Below, in pieces: positions 12,426 to 25,582 of a DNA stretch of 64,000 bases; position 1 is the first letter of the stretch; every line of letters starts with the position of its first letter. The translations under genes were made by a program, and so were the position numbers. Source of the stretch: Vespa crabro. Lineage: Eukaryota > Arthropoda > Insecta > Hymenoptera > Vespidae. The stretch spans positions 4,033,501 through 4,097,500 of the forward strand of contig NC_060961.1 in assembly GCF_910589235.1 (NCBI RefSeq), written 5' to 3'. The notes under the pieces are model-generated. The model was not told where the DNA came from and ran no database searches. It was given only the letters and a program-made list of their open reading frames with translations.

Positions 12426-14148
12426 GATGGAAAGAGGTAGAACGCCGGCAGTGACGCATAAATCTGAGGTACCTTCCAGTGTACGTGCATTTAATTGCAG
12501 TGCAGCCCATCCCTGTGATATGCACAGCCACGCCGTGTCTTTTTCGGCCGTGTCTGTTGTATTCCAGCCTGCAGGCCGACTACGTTACAAGAACGAACAT
12601 ATACATGTGTATATATACGTGTCGTTGAAATAGCGATTATTGTGAATACTGTGATCTTTCGATTTTCGATTCATAAAATATAGATAACTTTGAGGGTGAA
12701 AAAAAAAAGAAGATCTTTTATATGATAGTATTTTATGCATTTGAGAGCTTAGTTTCTTTTATCATAATTCTTTTACTCTCTTTACTCGATTATACTCTTT
12801 TTACCAATCCCAACATTTATACCCATTGAAAAAGGAATCGTACATAAAGGATACCTATCTTGTATTCCCATAAAAAGCTCCTTTTAAAAGTTATTCGAAT
12901 AAGCAAAGAGATGTTTGGCACGGATTCTCGGAGGATTCGACGGGTCGCAAAGTTATCGAGGGTAACGCGTTCTCGCGTCGAATTTCGTGAACGGTGGTTA
13001 GTAGCGACGTGGGAGAAAAAGTAATACGATTTCTCTAGCCGCTTCTCGATGGCCTCCTACGAAAAAGAAACTCGAGCGTTGAGTTTACCGAGCTACCTTG
13101 TGAAATTTTACAAACGCAATTTCCGGTGGACGGGCGCGTTAATGCACGGGAGGCCCCTCCGGCGGGAGTTCGTATGCATCGACTGCGGGCCGCCGTCTGC
13201 TCTTGGAATTGAGACCATAAATACGCCGCTCTTAAACTCCCTTTATATTCCATTTAAAAGCGACAGCCGCGTACCTGCCTTAAAAAAATCCAGTTTAAAA
13301 GAGCAAGAATAAACGCGAGAAGAGAAACAACGAGAGTTCGCAAACGTTACTCGTCAGATATCGTCTGTTAGATCTGTTTGTAGATCGAGAAATGATTATA
13401 CGTTGCAAAGGGATATATGTGATTCCTTGGATAAAAATCTGTCGACGAACGATGAAAGAAATTTCTTCTTCTTTTTTTTTTTTTTCTTTTTTTTTTTTCA
13501 CAGTAGACATACTTTCTTTCGAATCGTATCAAAATGTTGATACAAGGGATGAAATGAAAGAGAGGAAAAATAAAAAGGAAAGGTTAAAAGAATAACACCG
13601 ATTGTCGTAGGAAGTTTAAATGGAAGAAAGAAGCCACATAGTCCCTTCATTGATCTTTCGAACAAAAGGAAGAAACTGGTAGAATAGTCGAAACCACGTT
13701 TACTCTCTAAGGTCCCATCATGGATAAATCCACCGATTGGAGTTTCAAACGAGTCACCGATTCATTTCGTAGAGCAGAGTATGTCCACTCGCGATAACTG
13801 TGTACCGCATTTCGATGAAAACTTGGGAGAGTGCTTTTTCATGGAAAAAAGGAAGAATCCTTTTGGTTGTCGTGGCGCGCGAGGCAACGCGCTCCAAACG
13901 GTGAAAAGTATTATTGGAGAAGTTTGAGAAAATTCCGTGGCGATTTCTTATCGAACTCCACTCACGGTGATTCGAAGGTCCACCGTTACGACCAAGGGGA
14001 AAGCTATTTCCGGGCAACTCTTTCGCGCTTTTCCTCCCTCCTATTTCGTTCGAGGAACTATTTCTTACTTATCGTCTTTCTTCCTTTTCTCTTTCCTCTA
14101 TTGTCCGTACTTTTTACCTCTTTAAACCAAACTCGTTTCTCTCATTCA

Positions 14149-14151
<3 letters not shown>

Positions 14152-14180
<29 letters not shown>

Positions 14181-14181
14181 T
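14152..14181 (+). repeat. (CT)n microsatellite
   Basis: Perfect CT run, then a further pyrimidine-rich stretch to 14200. Confidence 0.95.
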
Positions 14182-14734
14182 TATTTCTCTCTCTTTCTTA
14201 TGATCGATCTTTCTAATTTTCACGAAAAAAAGAAGAAAGCTCGAACGAACGGGACGAACATATTTGAAATGATCGTGAATCGTAAACGGGATTACTCGTA
14301 AAAGGAAGTAGAAGACGAAGTTTCGTATAAAATTCGACGATCGTTCTCACGAGACTTCTACGAAGAATTTTTCAAGAAATTCGCTCTTACGTAGTGTATC
14401 ACTACCTACCGTAGATCTAGCTAGGTTGGTAGGTATATCTGCTACTGCTTTGCCGCATCTCGCGACCCATTTTTCTCCCTGATATACATAGGTAGGAACA
14501 TAAGCGGGCAAAGCGCAACCGCACCCAAGCGTAAGAGCTTCTTACATTGAGCACTCCGTGCCGTACCGTCGACATTACATTTTCGGCTTTACATCTCGAC
14601 GTGTGCATTGCGGTCGCGTCGAAACTGGGTTACGCGTATGCATACATAACTCCGCTTGGCTTGGGATCTTGATTCGATAAGTTTTTATATATGCTTCTTC
14701 TTGAAGCACACAATGTATTTCTCTGTTATTCTTT

Positions 14735-14735
<1 letters not shown>

Positions 14736-14792
<57 letters not shown>
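14736..14792 (+). repeat. Poly(A) run of 57
   Basis: Fifty-seven uninterrupted A followed by an A-rich, G-interrupted stretch to 14828. It could be a retroposed tail, but no recognisable retroposed body or target duplication was seen. Confidence 0.95.
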
Positions 14793-14801
<9 letters not shown>

Positions 14802-15330
14802 GAAAAAAAGAAAAAACAGAAAAAAAAGTAAACGTTTCTCGATTGGCAATATTATATCTTTTATCCGATTTTGCTTTGTTATTAACATGCATAAAAAAAT
14901 AATCAATGCTTCATCATTTCCTTTATTCTTTCTATTTAATATTCCTTTCGTTTATCATAATGGATTATGCCAGAACTGAAAATAAAATATCTTTCCCCGT
15001 GATTCTTCTTTTTTCCTCTTTAAATCATTTCTTTCTGGTTCTGAATCAAACGGACGCCAAGTATAAGCCACGTCCTCTTTATCGGTTCATGCGTACCCAT
15101 CTTAATAGATTTACGAGGTAAATATTAGCAGTGAGACCGAGCAGGGGAATGTTTTCGGGAGTTCGATAATATCGAAGATCGGGCATGAATTACCGAAGCA
15201 TCGACCAAATCGGGCCACTCACGTGCAAGAGTGCGAGAACGAGTCGGACGAGTGCGGTGCATACGATTTCGACCGGTCCATTACTCCTGCGGGCGTTGCA
15301 CATCGACGGAAGGCTCGTTCGCGAGTACGA

Positions 15331-15367
<37 letters not shown>

Positions 15368-15368
15368 T
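15331..15368 (+). repeat. (CT)n microsatellite
   Basis: CT run with one TTT interruption; the start of a pyrimidine-rich region to 15770. Confidence 0.93.
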
Positions 15369-16177
15369 TTTCATTCTCTCTCTTTTCTTCCATCTTTCTC
15401 CTTCTCTCTCTTTCTTTCTACCTTTCTGAACGAATACTTCGAGTCTCTTTTCTCTTCCTCTGTCCTCTTCTCGAAGTCTCTTTCTCTTTGGCCTATCGGA
15501 TGGCTTGGTGCATCCCAGTGATAAACATCGGTTACGTGCCCAATGTGCATGCTCACCCTACGATGTATACCTTACCTTTCTCTCTCATTCCCACTCTTAC
15601 TCTTCCCCCCTCTCTCTCTGTCTCTCTCTCTCTCTCTTTCTCTTCACCTTTCTCGCTCTTCTGCGCTTGGATTTCTCTCATCGATTTTCACGCGGCCCTC
15701 TCTTCTCTTCCTACCTCTCTCTTTCTCTCCGTCTCAGCACACAGTTTCTTCGTTGCGATTAAGCCATCTTAATGGCTAACGAAGCTCTGAGGATACGAGC
15801 TGAACACGCGAAGGATTCGCTTTGCTTTCCTTTCGATCGTCCTTCCTTCTTCTCTTCCTTTCTCTTCATTCACTTCGAATATATTATATTTAAATATAAG
15901 ATTTCCTTCTCGTTTCTTCCGCCTTCTATTGTTTCCTTCTTTTCTTCAATTTTATCTTTTTATCACTCGCAGTTGTATTAAGATTACAAATGAGTAATAT
16001 TTAGAATGATACAATTGACATTTCCTTTATATATTTTTAATAACAAATAAAAGAAGTGAATTAATAATAAATTCTTTAGTAATTTTAATATTTCATGTAT
16101 TTAGGAATTTTATATATTTCATGTATTTTGTCTGTTTGATTTAAACATATATTATATATTATAGATCATGTATGTGC

Positions 16178-16178
<1 letters not shown>

Positions 16179-16228
<50 letters not shown>
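16179..16228 (+). repeat. (TA)n microsatellite
   Basis: Perfect TA run of about 50 bases. Confidence 0.96.
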
Positions 16229-16230
<2 letters not shown>

Positions 16231-19107
16231 ATAGAGAAGAAAGAAATATCCGTACTTTATAGCGATTCCTCTTAAGGATTTACACGATCGTAGCGATAAA
16301 AAAATGGAGATGAAAGAAACCATCTGCCGAGGTCATCTAGATAGTATAGCCGTAAGGTAGACGAGAACGTTTTTCTTTTCGAGCGACTTTCGACTCGACG
16401 GTATCTCTTCACTCCAAGCTTATTCTTTTCCTTCTTCCCTTTCCCTTATTCGCGACCCTTTTTTCGCCAGAATCCCTTGGTCGAATGAACACATCGGCGT
16501 CATTTTGCGTAGGTGTTCTCTCGTTCTCATTCCTTTAAAATCTCTCATATTTCCATCTTTCTCTTCTACGACGTCGCCGTGTTAATATCGTAGAAAAAAT
16601 ACGCGACGACGGTGAGAGATAGCCTTTCGGACTTTCAAAGAGATTTGAAAGATATCCGATTCAATTATTCGCGGCTTTACATATGTGACATAAACACCGC
16701 TTGTCACCGCGTGTTATTTCTTTATCTCTTTTATTTTCTTTTTCCTTTTTTTTTTTTTTTCCTTTTTTATGAACTTTTCAAGTTAACTCCTATTTTTGAC
16801 TCTCGTGTCTCATATATTCTTCTTAGTCTTCTCAGCCAAAATCCACTTTACTCGAAAGCAAGTTTAATAAATCACTTTTCTTGATTTATTTCACTAGCTC
16901 ATAAGCATCTAAGAGGTATAAATTTATTTAATTTTATTTCTATATAAAAATAATTTCTCTGTAATTTTAATAATAATTATCGTTAATATACTTGGAAATT
17001 TTTTCGTTAAATCGATACGATTGCTCTATCATAATAACTATCGACATACGAATGTAATTAACAATTGTTCATTTACCTCGTAATGATCGTTTGCTTTCAA
17101 CTCTCTTTACTCGTTCTCCAACCATCATCACTTTTCATACACATCTGGATAAAAAGCTTTAGGTTCTCGTGATTCTAGCATTTCACTTCTTTTGTTCGAA
17201 AATTCGCACTAATCACAAGTTCGCGTGTACGACCTTTTTCACCCTTTCGCTCTCCATGATGTCTTTTCGCTATAGCAATTTACTTTTATTTACTTTTGTT
17301 GTTTAATTTTTCAGACTAATTTTCATAAATTAAACATCGTTCGTCATACAATCCGATAAAGAAAATGGAATATTTTGATATCCTTATGAAAAAGGCCTGA
17401 AATCAAATTCTTACTTGAATACAAATTTGCGCATAATAAATGTAACGCCAACCGTTACGCATTTCTAATCAAATTTACGAGAGTCTATGGTTACCAACGT
17501 GTAATGTAATACTCCGCGTTAAGGTTTATATACTCCACAAGTACCACATTTCAGAGAAACGTGCATTCTCCTTATATGTGAATGTATGCACGTGCGATAT
17601 CCCATATGACTTAAACATGATGCTGAAGAAGAGTATGAATCCGAAGATGGCACCCCTCTTCCCTTAATTCGATGTTACAACATAGATTCAGAAGTACTGA
17701 AAGTTCCATCCTCGAACATGGTCTGGTAGTAAATTTTGAATCGATTGAAATCAATAGACCATGTACATTCTTTAACGAATAAAAATTTTTCCTTATGACT
17801 ATCCTTTCTCTTCGTATTTTATCTCCAAAGAAGAAACAATGGTAAGGTGACAATTTTTTACAATTATTTATAAAAAAAGTTTCACAAAAAAATAAGTGTG
17901 GTCTATCGAAAATATAAAAATTATCGGGCTTTGTTAGTCTTTTTCGTTTTTTTTTTTTTTTTTTAAGTTATAAACGACGAAACAGATATTTAACAATGTA
18001 AAGTTGTTAATTAATCAAAACGTAAATAATTACGTATTGATTAACGTATCGATGATTAAGGATTCTTGATCTTTTTTTCGTTCCTTTCGATGTCCTATGA
18101 TTGTCGTTCGATCATTGTAACGAGCGCGATAAACGTGTACGTCATAATCGTTAAAGGATCAGGGATTTGGTTTCACGTTTCGTTCGTACATATCTTCATA
18201 CATGAACACCCGTAACCGAATCTATTCTCATCGTTAGTCTTCTCGTCGTCATCGTTAACGTTGTTCAATGATTTGCCGCGATAAATATAGATAGGTACCT
18301 ACATATATTTCATGAACGTAATTGAATTGGTTTATCTTGGTGGACTTGCGTGAGCTGAACGCCGCTAGTCTTCTTGAATTTGACAATACATCAACGTCAC
18401 ATCGATGCATTTCGATACTGATTTGTGGTAAACGTAATCACTCCCTTTATTAAATTCCATTGTCATCGGAATCGCTCGAGTCCAGTGCAGATGCGACTCG
18501 CTTCGTTCATTTTCGTTCGCTCGTTCGTTGCTTCGTATCGGAACCAATCACGTTAATGTACAAAACGGTGGTTTTCCCTGAAGCGTTTCGCAAATCGTTC
18601 TCGTTACTGATCGAGATCTACGGGCCGATTTTAAATGGACGATTTGACAGATCTGATCTCATACGAACAATCGATATCGACTACAGTTTGTTAATGATAT
18701 ACGACATATTATTTTCAGAAAAATTCGTGACATTAAATTATTATACATCTTCACCAACAATCGATACGTGATCACGATTACAATCCGTCCATCGTGAGGG
18801 ACCAAATTTAACGCCGTGCCGAAGTCGGCAAGAGGCGAGATAAAAAAAGCAGCGTGATTCGTTTGTATGCAAATATTTTCTTGTACAAGTCGACTCGTAT
18901 GTAAGCCTCCTTATTCCCCGTTACCTTTGTTGTTTGAAAATAAAACGTGGCCCCTTTCGATGGAAGACTTGTTCCTGGTACCCCGTGGAATGCCATAAAG
19001 CGCGCCAAGTTACCATGTATATCGGCGAAGGTTTTGCCTGAATTTCCATCGAATGATCGGTGGTGCAACGCTTGTACTACCTGCGTGCAACGACCGCGTT
19101 AAAAAAC

Positions 19108-19109
<2 letters not shown>

Positions 19110-19156
<47 letters not shown>
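19110..19156 (+). repeat. (AG)n microsatellite
   Basis: Perfect AG run of 47 bases. Confidence 0.97.
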
Positions 19157-19158
<2 letters not shown>

Positions 19159-19551
19159 AAATACGTGCAGTTTAATGCATTCTCAATGGTAAAACGACAT
19201 GCTCAAAAAACTGATTGCTGGAAAGTTGTCAAGAATTTTTTTACGATCTAATATCGATATCGAATCACTCTCGTCGATTTATTTTTCATTTCCGATTATT
19301 TCGAAGAATTAGGATATCGTTCTTGATTTAATTCTTGGCATACGGATTCTCCAAGAGTTCTTTTTTTCTTTGCAATATAAAAGAGTGGATATATCTTCTG
19401 TTGAAATGAATCCTGTTTTTGATTTAAGGAAAATCTCAGGATATTATCGCTCGATGATTGTTGTTTCGCGGCACGTTAGGTATCAGTGAGACAGAGTGAT
19501 CCTTTGTGATGAGAACAACGGAACTCGAAGTATAATTACAGGCAAGGGCTC

Positions 19552-19590
19552 GTTGTCGTTGTCGTTGTCGTTGTTGTCGTCGTTGTCGAC
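19552..19590 (+). repeat. CGTTGT/CGT repeat
   Basis: CGTTGT hexamers degenerating into CGT and GTT triplets; CpG-rich. Confidence 0.88.
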
Positions 19591-20340
19591 CGCTTCGATC
19601 GCGTTGCTGCCTAAACGACAATGACCCTCTTTGGTCGATGAACGACCATCGGCCGATACGGCGTAATCGCCTGTCACCTACAAACCACGAAGAACTCTCT
19701 AGTCCGGTCGATCGAAGCGGGATAGGTCTCGGACATCCGTATGTTCGTCTTCGATAAATCGATTCTCGGTAAACCGATTGGATCGTTAACATAAAAGGAC
19801 TTGAAGCAATAACGACACGTGCGAAAATACAAATTTCCATTTTCACGTTATTCATTTTATTAAATGAAACAATTAAAAGAAAAAAAAACAAAAAAAAAAA
19901 ACAAAAAAAAAAAGAACAAAAAAAATAATAGCACTTATTAATTTTCATCGTATAGTAAAATTGATCGCAGGAAAGAATTGTGATTCTTTGAAAAAGGAAA
20001 AAAAAAAAGAAAAAAAAAGAAAAAAAGAAAAGACAGAAGAAAATAAAGAAAAAAAAAAAAAACTTCCCTTTTTTTATAACAATGCGCAAATCCAAACACA
20101 TTTCCATGAAAAAGGGTATAATTCTCGCGAATATCCTACGGACGTTCAGATGTGATGTACTCCGTTAAAGAGAATCAAGTAAGAACGGACAGTGCACTAT
20201 CGCACTAATGTCTAGGAGAGTGTGATTCTGTGTTCCCGTTGTCGTACGAGAGGACAGCTCACCGAGCGTTATTATTTTTCCTTGTTCCTCCCGCTTTAGT
20301 TTTCTCTAACCCGTCCCCACATTGTATCTTTCCTTCTTCC

Positions 20341-20391
20341 GTGCCCTTGGGTTACCGGGTAAAATGATATGTTCTGCTAAACCCTAGGCAC
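20341..20391 (+). other. Stem-loop in a balanced-composition patch
   Basis: GTGCC (20341-20345) pairs with GGCAC (20387-20391), and GGGTT (20349-20353) pairs with AACCC (20380-20384), separated by a small internal loop and closed by a loop of about 26 bases. GGCC-ATAAGA-GGCC follows immediately. It lies in a non-repetitive stretch (20270-20460) just before a long polypurine run. Confidence 0.35.
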
Positions 20392-20469
20392 CGGGCCATA
20401 AGAGGCCAGATAAGACAAGATGGGCCACGGGATATGGGGATCCGTATTAACTTCCTTCTCTCCTTTGCA

Positions 20470-20550
20470 AATGGAAAAAAAAGAAGGAAAAGGAGAAGAA
20501 TAAGAAGAAAGAGAAGAAGGAAGAGGATGAGGAGGAGGAGGAGGAGAGAG
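20470..20550 (+). repeat. Polypurine tract
   Basis: About 80 bases almost free of pyrimidines on the plus strand, ending in GAGGAGGAGG repeats. Confidence 0.88.
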
Positions 20551-21679
20551 CAGGGACGCTAATCGCCCTTGCTCTGTCGCCTCGGGTTATCGCGTATGAA
20601 GTCAGCGAGAAAGAAGTAAGCTAGAAAGAAAAAGAAAAAAGAAGAAAGATTCGTAGAGATACAGGAAAGAAAAGGAGAGAAGAAGGAAAGTTTTTCTTTT
20701 TTCTCTTCTTTTTTTTTTTTTTTCTTTTTTTTGCAATCTTTTTCATTCAAGAAAAGAGATATAGCTTCTAAGACATCGACCTAAATGAGCTTGGTGTTCG
20801 ATGCACAACGGTAAAGTGATGCGCTCTGGAGAAATTTCTTGAGTGTTTTGAAGTATGTACCTTGGTAACATTCAAAAGAAAGCTCATTGTCGTCTCGCGT
20901 GCGAAACACTCATCGTGCATTTTTTTGTCGGTTGAGTGCTTGCGCCTCCAAAAAATGGAACCGCATTAAGGGACTTATATAAATACGATAGGGTAGTCAA
21001 GTAATATGTAAAGCGGACATTCTGCGTGTTTCGTGCATCGTATCGGAGCAAACGTGTCGTATACGATTACTTTTTCTACATTGCTTCACATCCAACCGAT
21101 TTTTCGCGATTATCTCATGAACGATTATGATTTTATGTTCGACAACGTATCTAAAGATTGTTCTTTAATTATTTCCACTCTCTAAATGTCAAACCCAATT
21201 GCCTTTGACAGCTGAAGTGTTTTTTCTCCATCTATAAATCCATAATAGGGATAATAAATATTACAATTTTTACTCAATTTGTTTAATTTATTTTGTTAAA
21301 TATATTAATAAATATTATATATATATATATATATATGTATAAATTATTTTTCTTTAGATTTACTATTTACCCCGTTCTTATTATTGACATTAATTTAGTA
21401 CTAAGTAATTATTAAATTAATAACATTATGCGATAGGATAAAAGTTTAAAATTACATTTCTTTTATAATTTAAAACAAAAATTAAATATTTCAATGGTAA
21501 AGAGAATATGTCATATTTTTTTTCAAAAATTAATTTTCTATTTTTCTTTTATGCAGATATTTCAACGCACAAAGAAAAGCTAAACGAAAATGTTATATAA
21601 TTTCTTCTATTATTTCTAGCACTAGCTCTACTGTCCTTAGATTAACTTTCTTTTTCTTTTCGGAATCGAACCCTTAAAT

Positions 21680-21900
21680 CATTGCTCAAACTATCGTTAA
21701 TTACTCGACGAGGACCGGTAGTCTGACGATTTCAAATACTTAAGCTAATTCCCTTTCGACCGAGCAACCGAGACCAGAATCATTATAGTCCGATTAGACC
21801 TTAAGGAATTAATTCGGCCATTGTCTGTGGGATTTCTGTCTGCGCCATAAACCCTTTTGACTAGAGGGTAGTACGTGTTATGTCCCTTCTACTAATCTTG
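21680..21900. promoter_or_regulatory. Candidate regulatory patch
   Basis: A non-repetitive block between AT-rich stretches. It contains the palindrome GAATTAATTC (21806-21815) followed directly by GGCCATTGTCTGTGGGAT: CATTGT is a Sox-type core and TGTGGGA resembles a Su(H) or Runx site. These are short matches and individually weak. Confidence 0.22.
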
Positions 21901-22769
21901 CCTTCTTCTTCACGCTTTTCGAGATCGGTCAATTTAGGTATATCCAATCCTTGATCTCTCCTCACATGACAGATTATATCATCTCAAATTCAATATTTTT
22001 CAATTAAATTTATTCGAAGCAAAATTATTTTTTACTTTTAAACTATTACCTAAAACAATAACGATTTATCCAATCGACATTTAAGAATTTATATTGACTA
22101 GATGTATCTTTAATTAAACAGATATATCCATTGTTTATCATTGATTCTTTAATTTGAATTCTATAAACTTATATACGTAATAAATCTAATTATAATATTC
22201 GATGAATCTAATTCCGAGAATTTATGTTAGAAAGATTCTCATATATTAATTTACACTTTTTTTTTTTGTTGTCTACCGATAAGATTGTCTATAAAGTTTC
22301 TTCATGTATTTACGTTTATATTTAATATATAAAATAAAATTCAGATAGAATATTATATTTCTATATAGAATGAAAGATGTATTAAGGAATCAAACAATAA
22401 AAAAAAAAAAGTTCCAATTGTGGAAAGATACGAGTATCATTCGTTCCTCTTTAAATATCTTAAATTTCTCAATTCAAAATTTTTCATGAAATCCTTCGCA
22501 ATGGAAATTCAACGAGCTCGAATTCGATCGTGTTCTCGAGTAAAGTGTTCGAATTATGGGCAATGGATACGAGACGAGAGATGAAACGCGAACCGATGGA
22601 AGCATCCCAGTGAACACTCTCGTCTCAAAGGAAGGCAGTTCGTACTATCTCGAAGGAGTATGAGAAACCGCATAATGTGTAACCAGAGATACTCTTGCAT
22701 GCTCGTAGGGCTCTTTAGCGTAGGCAGAGGGTGCAAAGTCGTGGCGAGACTTTCACGACCCTTAAAATC

Positions 22770-22809
<40 letters not shown>
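22770..22809 (+). repeat. (AG)n microsatellite
   Basis: AG run with one AAA interruption, continuing as purine-rich DNA to 22880. Confidence 0.94.
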
Positions 22810-22919
22810 TAAAGGGCGAGAAAGAAAGAAAGAGAGGGAAACAGAATGAGAGAAAGAGAAATAGATAGAGAAAGAGAGGGTGACCCATGCAACCTTTTTG
22901 CCACGAAGAAAGGGTCAGA

Positions 22920-22947
22920 AAGGAAGGAAGAAAGGAAGGAAGGAAAG
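22920..22947 (+). repeat. (GGAA)n tetranucleotide repeat
   Basis: Imperfect GGAA units; GGAA is an ETS-type core, so clustered units could bind ETS factors. Confidence 0.85.
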
Positions 22948-24122
22948 TCCGTTCCCTTGAGAGTAATCTACAAGGAAGTGAGTACGAAGCGGATTCCGCG
23001 GGACGAGCGTTCAGAGACGCGAAATATCGAGGCCACGAGGCCTTTAAATTAGAATCGTGCTACCCTCCTTCAGAATAGACATTCACATTTACCCTCGACT
23101 ACATTCCTGGGACCACGAAATTAACAAAGATTTCCATTATACGTTCGCCAACGCTTACGTTTATGTCCTCACATTTTCTTGCATATTAATGTTAGAATCG
23201 ACTCGAGAATAACCATGATAGTAGCTTTTGAAATAGTATGAGTAATATGGAAGACAAGGAGTTCTGGCAAATGATAACGACGTAATAAAGATATACCCAT
23301 CACAATGAGAAATATATGGACCTTGTCAAAATGGATATGCAAAATATGTAAATAAAACTACGAATTTATTCATTCTGCTCGATAAGCCAAACGATAGATA
23401 AATTCATTGAATAATGAAAATAAATAATCTAGAGTATAATATTGAAAATAATAAGTTATTTATCTATTCTAAACCACTACAGACTCAATCCATGAATTAA
23501 TATTGGATTACATTAAATTTTTAATGAGTAGTGAAATGATAGCTATCTTATATCACGGTTAAGAAAATGATTAATTTATAAAAGATTTTTAAAAAATATT
23601 CTTGCGATTTTATCAGAATACTGTAGCTATAATCATATATTTAAAATAATATTTGTACACGATGACTATAGTTTATCAGATTTAAGCAAATTTTATATTA
23701 TGAACATTTGAATCGTGATATATTTATTATAAACAAATGTACTGAGTGACATGGTAAAACGATTGAGAAATGTTCTATTGTATAGTACAATCATTGTCTT
23801 TTTTCATACCCTTATATCTAACGTACATTAGAGAGAGACCGAGTATCTCTTTCTTTATCTGTCACTGATGGTTATTAAACTACTACGTATGTACGTCATT
23901 CGCATCGAGTACAATACATACCATCATAGAAGGGTAGCACATCGATAACGAGAACGAAGGGTGTGTTATGAAAACGCAGTTTATCGAGTCCCTTTAAAGG
24001 CAACGATAAGCTGGATAAGCTCAATTGGAGGGCTTGGGACTAGTACGATTTATTTTTGAATGACAATCCCTATTTGCGAAGACAAGGTTGCTCCCGAGAG
24101 AAAGAGAAAGAGAGACAAAGAC

Positions 24123-24126
<4 letters not shown>

Positions 24127-24161
<35 letters not shown>

Positions 24162-24171
24162 GAGAGAGAGA
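24127..24171 (+). repeat. (GA)n microsatellite
   Basis: GA run with one GTGA interruption. Confidence 0.95.
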
Positions 24172-24930
24172 TTCTTGTTATCACGAGGACGGTAAAACAC
24201 CTCCGGGTATAGCAGAACAGGTCGTTGTTACAATGGCGCCCTACCAAACGAACTCCCTTCTTCTTTGCCTTCGTGTCCATGCAACGCTACAAAAGCAACT
24301 TTTACCCCTTTTCTTGTCGGCCACAAAGTGTGTGCACAAAAATTCCTCTCCCTTCGCAAGTACTATCCTACCAAATCCACGTGAAGACTGGTGGCATGTT
24401 GTCGTATAACGATTTCGCCGAGATGACAAACGACCATTGTACGTTACTACGAGCTACATCGTCGAGCTATAACTCCCGCGACGCATTACGGACGAGACTG
24501 ATTTACCAACGTGAAATCGGCCTGCCGCGAATAGTCTCACTCGACTGAATAAAGAAAATATCATTTTTCTCTTTCTACTTCCCTCTTAATCTTTTTATCG
24601 AAAATCGAAAACTAATCGATCGATCTAACTTAACGATTTATAAACCGATATTAAAAATTCATCTTTATCTATGACCTCATCTCGTTGAATTTTGTTTTTT
24701 TTTTTTTTTTTTTACTTTTATAGTCCTTTATCATCGAACTTGATCTGTCATAGATAGAAACGTGAGGAAAGACCAGAGAGGGTATTTGATTTCACGAAAC
24801 ATCGGAAGCGTCTTTCTTTGCTTTCTAGCCCTCCGTTCGAAATATTTCTTATCGAAATCAAGTTCTTTTCACGATCGAGAGGTCTTGGACGGTACGAGAT
24901 GAAAGTAGAGGAGATAGAAGTGTGGTTGGT

Positions 24931-24936
<6 letters not shown>

Positions 24937-24966
<30 letters not shown>

Positions 24967-24991
24967 GTGAGTGAGTGAGTGAGTGAGTGAG
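24937..24991 (+). repeat. (GA)n-(GTGA)n compound repeat
   Basis: GA run to about 24963, then seven GTGA units. Confidence 0.95.
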
Positions 24992-25582
24992 AGAAGAGAA
25001 GAAGAGAAAAGCGAGAGCTTGACAGTAAGGAGAACGGAGAGAAGCAGGTATAGGTAATGTACCAAAATTGCTTTACCGCCGGTCCATTTACGGAGATGAA
25101 AAGCACTCTCTGGCAAGTACACCAGTGGCTTCGGCGAAGGGTTCACGGCAGCCAGTAGTGTCGTCGTACCCTACCAGAGACGCTGAATACAGCCGACGTC
25201 CGACCACGCTCTCCATTTCAGTTTGCAACCAACCCTTTGACCAATTTGCTGTTGCTACATAGTATAACTTTCGCTACGGCATTATCATGAGGTGTATTAA
25301 TAACGTCGCGATAGTGATTGCCAAGTTATTTCATCACTCTGACTGATCTCAATGATCGGATCTTAAATGGCATTCGATAAGCAACCGTATCCCTTCGTAA
25401 ATATATAAATCATGTTCTATCAATTTCTAAGAACTTTGCACTATGTGCAAAATTATTTCAAACAAATAGTTTAGCCTACACCTGTTGTTAAATGTATATA
25501 TGTATGTAAATATATGTATACATGAATTGTTTACTTTTAGCGAGTACACGTGAACGCGCAATGAATAGGATTATGCGTAAGG

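Larger units (their letters stand above)
11461..16240. other. Non-coding, microsatellite-dense
   Basis: No supported gene. (GA)n at 11877-11928, 12288-12331 and 12383-12424, (CT)n at 14152-14181 and 15331-15368, a 57-base A run at 14736-14792, pyrimidine-rich 15320-15770 and (TA)n at 16179-16228. The 12430-12600 and 13035-13310 patches are non-repetitive; the latter contains an ATG-started frame of 87 codons (13049) with no recognisable domain. The 195-codon frame at 15185 is driven by the CT repeats. Confidence 0.6.
16241..22769. other. Non-coding spacer with a few patches of interest
   Basis: No supported gene. Contents: (AG)n at 19110-19156, CGTTGT hexamers at 19552-19590, A-rich runs at 19876-19929 and 19991-20065, polypurine at 20470-20550, an opposed purine/pyrimidine pair at 20610-20750, (TA)n at 21316-21336. 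17718-17763 has an 8-bp perfect inverted repeat (CATGGTCT/AGACCATG). 21950-22500 is AT-rich spacer. Confidence 0.6.

Noticed and set aside
13049..13312. 87-codon ATG frame
   Set aside because: Mixed residues but no recognisable domain or strong start context; chance frames of this length are expected in 64 kb.
14603..14620. GTGCATTG start resembling miR-33
   Set aside because: The match ends after eight bases and no complementary arm lies nearby.
15185..15772. 195-codon Ser/Leu-rich frame
   Set aside because: Produced by CT repeats, which are stop-free; two other frames are open over the same DNA.
17611..17853. 80-codon minus-strand frame, with a short acidic plus-strand frame overlapping it
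   Set aside because: The minus-strand frame starts with TTG, neither has a recognisable domain, and the plus frame is only about 38 codons between stops.
19436..20107. 223-codon minus-strand frame
   Set aside because: About a third is Phe/Lys from A-rich runs and part is the CGTTGT repeat; no domain.
21661..21672. GGAATCGAACCC, a tRNA B-box on the minus strand
   Set aside because: No A-box at the right distance, the T-stem does not pair, and no acceptor stem can be formed.
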